NCBI GenBank assembly: GCA_944389985.1
Contig: CALXON010000127.1
Span: forward strand, 1-10,044
Reading direction: 5' to 3'
Source: an uncultured Spirochaetaceae bacterium
Lineage (GTDB): Bacteria; Spirochaetota; Spirochaetia; Sphaerochaetales; Sphaerochaetaceae
DNA: 10,044 bases
The position numbers and the translations under genes are program-made. Under the pieces are notes generated by a model. The model did no database searches. It was not told the origin of the DNA and saw only the letters and a program-made list of their open reading frames with translations. Below are positions 7,520 through 10,044 of the stretch, one piece after another (the stretch's first letter is position 1; each line of letters starts with the position of its first letter).

Positions 7520-8424
7520 CACGAACAGATGAACGTTACATAGAAGTCCTCTCAAGGCACATGGCATCACTTATTCCCCTCTTCGATGACAGGAGCATCA
7601 CTGACATTGAAAGGAATCCGAATGGCCGGGTCTTCCTCCACCATATCGATGGCTCTGTCACGGAGCGCCCTGACATCAGCATCGAAGACAGATCGATCAT
7701 CGCAGTAGGCACTCTGCTTGCCGCAAGGACGTACAACGACATTGATGAAAGCAAGCCATCTGTGGATGCAGTATGGCCAGGAGAAGTCCATTTCAGGATC
7801 CATATCAATATCGCCGGAAACAGGCCTTTCCTCGTCATGCGCCGTCCATCTACTCTCGTATTCCCGCTCTCGCATTATGTGGAGATCGGAACTTGCACAG
7901 AAGAACAGGCCAATACACTCATACGTCTCATCAACAACAGACGAAACATCATCATCTCCGGTGAGACAGGAAGTGGAAAGACGACTCTTGCAAGTACGCT
8001 CCTCTCAACCATTCCGGAAGATGACAGGCTCTTCATCGTCGAGGACACGGAAGAGCTGAACACAACAGGACTCTCGAACTTCGTATCAAGGACAACTAAT
8101 TCAAGCTATACAGCACGAATGGCCATAAAGGATGCACTCAGATGCAGACCAGACAGGATTGTTGTCGGAGAAGTCAGGGATGGAGCTGCACTGGATCTTC
8201 TTGAAGCCTGGAACACAGGTCATCCAGGAGGCCTTGCGACCATCCATGCAAACAGCCCGTCAGCAGTGAAGCTGAGACTCAAGGCACTGGTCCAGCAGGT
8301 TTCGATGAGCCCACAGGAAGACCTCATAGATGAGACGGTGGATGCCGTCGTACAGCTCACGCTCTGTGATGACGGCGTGAGAAGGATCACGGAGATAAAG
8401 CAATTCAAGGAGGACATCGGATGA
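7516..8424 (+). CDS. virB11: VirB11/TrbB-type secretion ATPase
   Basis: This is the hexameric cytoplasmic traffic ATPase of the type II/IV secretion family, which acts with VirB4 and VirD4 at the base of the channel to switch between pilus assembly and DNA transfer. The 302-residue product is near the normal length. The N-terminal domain begins with LIPLFDDRSITDIERNPNG (residues 19-37). The C-terminal motor has Walker A GETGSGKTT at 149-157 (K155), an Asp box around IVEDTEEL, Walker B RIVVGEVR with E219, and the His box GHPGGLATIHANSP with H236 and H244. RPDRIVVGEVRD and GHPGG place it clearly in the TrbB/VirB11 group. The GTG start overlaps the virD4 stop and its own stop overlaps the virB8 start (ATGA). 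Position before virB8 and virB9 differs from the Agrobacterium order, where virB11 is last, and is closer to trb operons, where trbB is an early gene. Confidence 0.97.
   Translation: MTRTDERYIEVLSRHMASLIPLFDDRSITDIERNPNGRVFLHHIDGSVTERPDISIEDRSIIAVGTLLAARTYNDIDESKPSVDAVWPGEVHFRIHINIAGNRPFLVMRRPSTLVFPLSHYVEIGTCTEEQANTLIRLINNRRNIIISGETGSGKTTLASTLLSTIPEDDRLFIVEDTEELNTTGLSNFVSRTTNSSYTARMAIKDALRCRPDRIVVGEVRDGAALDLLEAWNTGHPGGLATIHANSPSAVKLRLKALVQQVSMSPQEDLIDETVDAVVQLTLCDDGVRRITEIKQFKEDIG
8407..8413 (+). promoter_or_regulatory. Shine-Dalgarno site of virB8
   Basis: AAGGAGG lies seven bases before the ATG at 8421, inside the last virB11 codons. It fixes the virB8 start at the ATGA overlap. Confidence 0.7.
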
Positions 8425-9077
8425 TAAGGAAATACACGGAGGCAGAACCGAAGAGCTATCAGGATCTGCTTTCACAGATACAGCAGAGAGCTACAATCGC
8501 TGCCACAGCAGCCGTCATCTTCATTATCACTTCCCTCATTCTTTTCATAGGACTTCTCATAGTCGCAAACTATCCGAAGAGCCAGGGCTATGTGATCGAG
8601 CTAACACCTGAAGGTGAGGCTGTCTACAATCCGGATAGCGTCACTCTGCTTGAGGATTGGGAACCGAAGGACAACACGATAAACTACTTCCTACGCACCT
8701 TCCTCACAGAACTCAGGACAGTCTCATCAGACCCTCAGATTGTCCAGCAGAACATCCAGAGGCTCTATCATCAGGTCACTGGCAATGCGACAGACAAGGT
8801 GACCGAGTACATAGAGGAAACGGATCCCCGCTCAAGACTGAAAAGAGAGACGGTCACAATAGCAATCGCCTCGATTCTCCCGATATCTGACACAACCTAC
8901 CAAGTGGATTTCAGAGAGACCGTCTGGACAAGCCAGGGAAAGCTCAGGAGCGATGACCATTACAGGGCGGTGATCCACACCCAGATCTACATTCCCTCAA
9001 CCCAGGAACAGGTGACGTTCAACCCAATAGGGCTCTACGTCATCGATTTCGACATAACGCTCGTGAAGGAGATCTGA
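8421..9077 (+). CDS. virB8: VirB8/TrbF-type bitopic inner-membrane scaffold protein
   Basis: This inner-membrane assembly factor has a short cytoplasmic N-terminus and a periplasmic domain that contacts VirB9 and VirB10. The 218-residue product fits VirB8/TrbF: about 28 cytoplasmic residues, one membrane segment (about 29-50), then a periplasmic domain. That domain includes INYFLRTFLTELRTVSSD (87-104) and ends with the family's signature NPIGLYV (201-207) followed by a final strand. In the family the NPxG motif lies in the periplasmic fold. Length is typical (about 220-240). It starts at ATGA over the virB11 stop and is followed immediately by virB9, the usual B8-B9 pairing. The N-terminal domain has no catalytic motif, as expected of a scaffold. 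VirB8 and TrbF belong to one structural family, and either name would fit. Confidence 0.92.
   Translation: MIRKYTEAEPKSYQDLLSQIQQRATIAATAAVIFIITSLILFIGLLIVANYPKSQGYVIELTPEGEAVYNPDSVTLLEDWEPKDNTINYFLRTFLTELRTVSSDPQIVQQNIQRLYHQVTGNATDKVTEYIEETDPRSRLKRETVTIAIASILPISDTTYQVDFRETVWTSQGKLRSDDHYRAVIHTQIYIPSTQEQVTFNPIGLYVIDFDITLVKEI
9066..9072 (+). promoter_or_regulatory. Shine-Dalgarno site for the upstream virB9 start
   Basis: AAGGAGA in the last virB8 codons stands about seven bases from the ATG at 9079, which itself is one base after the virB8 stop (TGAGATG). A second, competing site is present at 9091-9097. Confidence 0.55.
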
Positions 9078-9078
9078 G

Positions 9079-10044
9079 ATGAAACACACAAGGAGAGAAA
9101 GACTCATGAAGATAACCAGACTCACAGCAGTCGGCATTCTTGCCGCATTCATGCTGATATCATGCTCATCAATCTCACCGCTATCTGAAGAAGAGGCGGC
9201 AATGCTCGTAGAGGGAACGGTATTCGAACCGGATGAGACAGAGAAGACCGTTTATATCCCTGTGGAGACAGTCCGCTACATAGTTACAGATAGCAATAAT
9301 TCAGACCGAATTGAGAATGATAATTTAACAGATATTCCAGAAGATGCAACATCATCAGGCGACTACCTCAACTCGTCTGTAGCCAGAAACACCGTATCAG
9401 TTGGCTCCGGGACGGACTTCACGAACGCCATAGTCGAGTACAACTTCCTCGATGGAAAGATCTATGAGATCTTCACCTCTCCGAACAAGGTCACGGATAT
9501 AAGGCTTGCCCCAGGCGAGACAATCAGCGGAGATGCTGCAATCGGAGACAGCGAATCATGGCAGATGGTCACAGCGACAAGCTCCGAGAAAGGCAGAGCC
9601 GTCACACACATCTATGTCCGTCCTGTCACATCGGGACTTGAGACTACGATGATCATCCCCACCGACCAGAGGACTTACTATCTCCTGCTCACAAGCACAG
9701 AGGATGTCTACATGGTAGGTGTCAGATGGAAGAATCCTGGCATCGCTACATTCGGAGCGTCCGCAGACAGCATTCCAAGCGTTTCCATCAGTGTCGAGAA
9801 CATGAACTCAAACTACACAATCAAGGGAGACAACGTGTTCTGGAAGCCTACCATGGTCTTCGATGACGGACTGAGGACTTATTTCCAATTCGATCCACGT
9901 TTCAGCACATCCGCTGTCGCACCTGCCCTTTACCTGCTTCCAAGGGAAGGCTCCAATACTTCCAACGCAGAGATCATCAACTATGTCATAAGAGGGAATT
10001 TCTACATAGCCGATTTCGTGCTTCAGGACAAGCAGTCATTCATG
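9079..10044 (+). CDS. virB9: VirB9/TrbG-type outer-membrane core protein with lipoprotein signal, 3' end outside window
   Basis: This is part of the outer-membrane core ring of the secretion channel, which binds VirB8, VirB10 and usually the lipoprotein VirB7. The reading frame stays open to the last base (322 codons seen); the stop lies outside. The N-terminus has a basic region, a hydrophobic stretch and the lipobox LISC (cysteine 29 from the 9079 start), predicting a lipid-anchored protein. A low-complexity acidic linker follows. The VirB9 N-domain then appears as YNFLDGKIYEIFTSPNKVTDI (121-141), LAPGETI, a WQM, HIYVRPVTSGLETTMIIPTD and YMVGVRWKNP. The C-domain is recognisable from WKPTMVFDDGLRTYFQF (255-271). 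Two starts compete: 9079 (AAGGAGA seven bases upstream) and the in-frame ATG at 9106 (AGGAGAG eight bases upstream), which gives a textbook 19-residue lipoprotein signal. I list the longer form. Confidence 0.92.
   Translation, partial: MKHTRRERLMKITRLTAVGILAAFMLISCSSISPLSEEEAAMLVEGTVFEPDETEKTVYIPVETVRYIVTDSNNSDRIENDNLTDIPEDATSSGDYLNSSVARNTVSVGSGTDFTNAIVEYNFLDGKIYEIFTSPNKVTDIRLAPGETISGDAAIGDSESWQMVTATSSEKGRAVTHIYVRPVTSGLETTMIIPTDQRTYYLLLTSTEDVYMVGVRWKNPGIATFGASADSIPSVSISVENMNSNYTIKGDNVFWKPTMVFDDGLRTYFQFDPRFSTSAVAPALYLLPREGSNTSNAEIINYVIRGNFYIADFVLQDKQSFM
9091..9097 (+). promoter_or_regulatory. Second Shine-Dalgarno-like site, for the ATG at 9106 of virB9
   Basis: AGGAGAG lies eight bases before the in-frame ATG at 9106. 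If used, the protein starts MKITRLT and has a short, canonical lipoprotein signal with cysteine at residue 20. It could also be a by-product of Arg-Arg-Glu codons. Confidence 0.45.

Noticed and set aside
9311..9340. AT-rich stretch in virB9 considered as an internal promoter
   Set aside because: TTGAGA can be seen as a -35-like hexamer, but no convincing -10 hexamer stands at the right distance, and the stretch is in-frame coding sequence.

Overview
The window is a single, gap-free plus-strand operon encoding most of a conjugative type IV secretion system (MPF_T / VirB-Trb class). In order it carries a VirB2 pilin, VirB3, the VirB4 ATPase, a VirB6/TrbL polytopic membrane protein, a MOBP relaxase with a DUF3363-like C-terminal region, the VirD4/TraG coupling protein, the VirB11 ATPase, VirB8/TrbF, and a VirB9/TrbG protein that runs off the right end of the window. 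It is therefore part of the transfer region of a conjugative plasmid or an integrative conjugative element. Nothing in the window (no replication gene, integrase or att site) decides between the two.

Layout: positions 1-2955 hold the pilin, VirB3 and the VirB4 motor; 2952-4139 the inner-membrane channel protein VirB6; 4149-7519 the DNA-processing pair (relaxase, then coupling protein); 7516-8424 the VirB11 motor; 8421-10044 the periplasmic scaffold proteins VirB8 and VirB9. Every junction overlaps or is separated by no more than nine bases, usually as ATGA, GTGA or TGATG, and each start has a purine-rich Shine-Dalgarno sequence inside the preceding gene. This implies one polycistronic message with translational coupling. 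I see no promoter, terminator, tRNA, rRNA, CRISPR array, insertion sequence or oriT, and no gap above 300 bases.

How the parts should work together (family knowledge): the relaxase nicks oriT and stays attached to the DNA through a tyrosine; VirD4 brings the relaxase-DNA complex to the channel; VirB4 and VirB11 power substrate passage and pilus assembly; VirB3, VirB6 and VirB8 form the inner-membrane platform; VirB9 belongs to the outer-membrane core; VirB2 is the pilus subunit. VirB10 is expected immediately downstream but lies outside the window. VirB1, VirB5 and a separate VirB7 are not seen here.

Host: the VirB8/VirB9 genes and a lipoprotein signal point to a diderm (Gram-negative-type) bacterium. 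Base composition is roughly balanced and codon use favours ATC, CTC/CTT, TCA/TCC, ACA and AGG/AGA. A spirochaete or another gut-type anaerobe would fit, but this is a low-confidence inference from codon style and the Ser-Cys-Ser-Ser lipobox region. The most notable points are the relaxase sitting inside the channel operon, a VirB9 that itself carries a lipobox, and an AT-rich insert-like linker in virB9.
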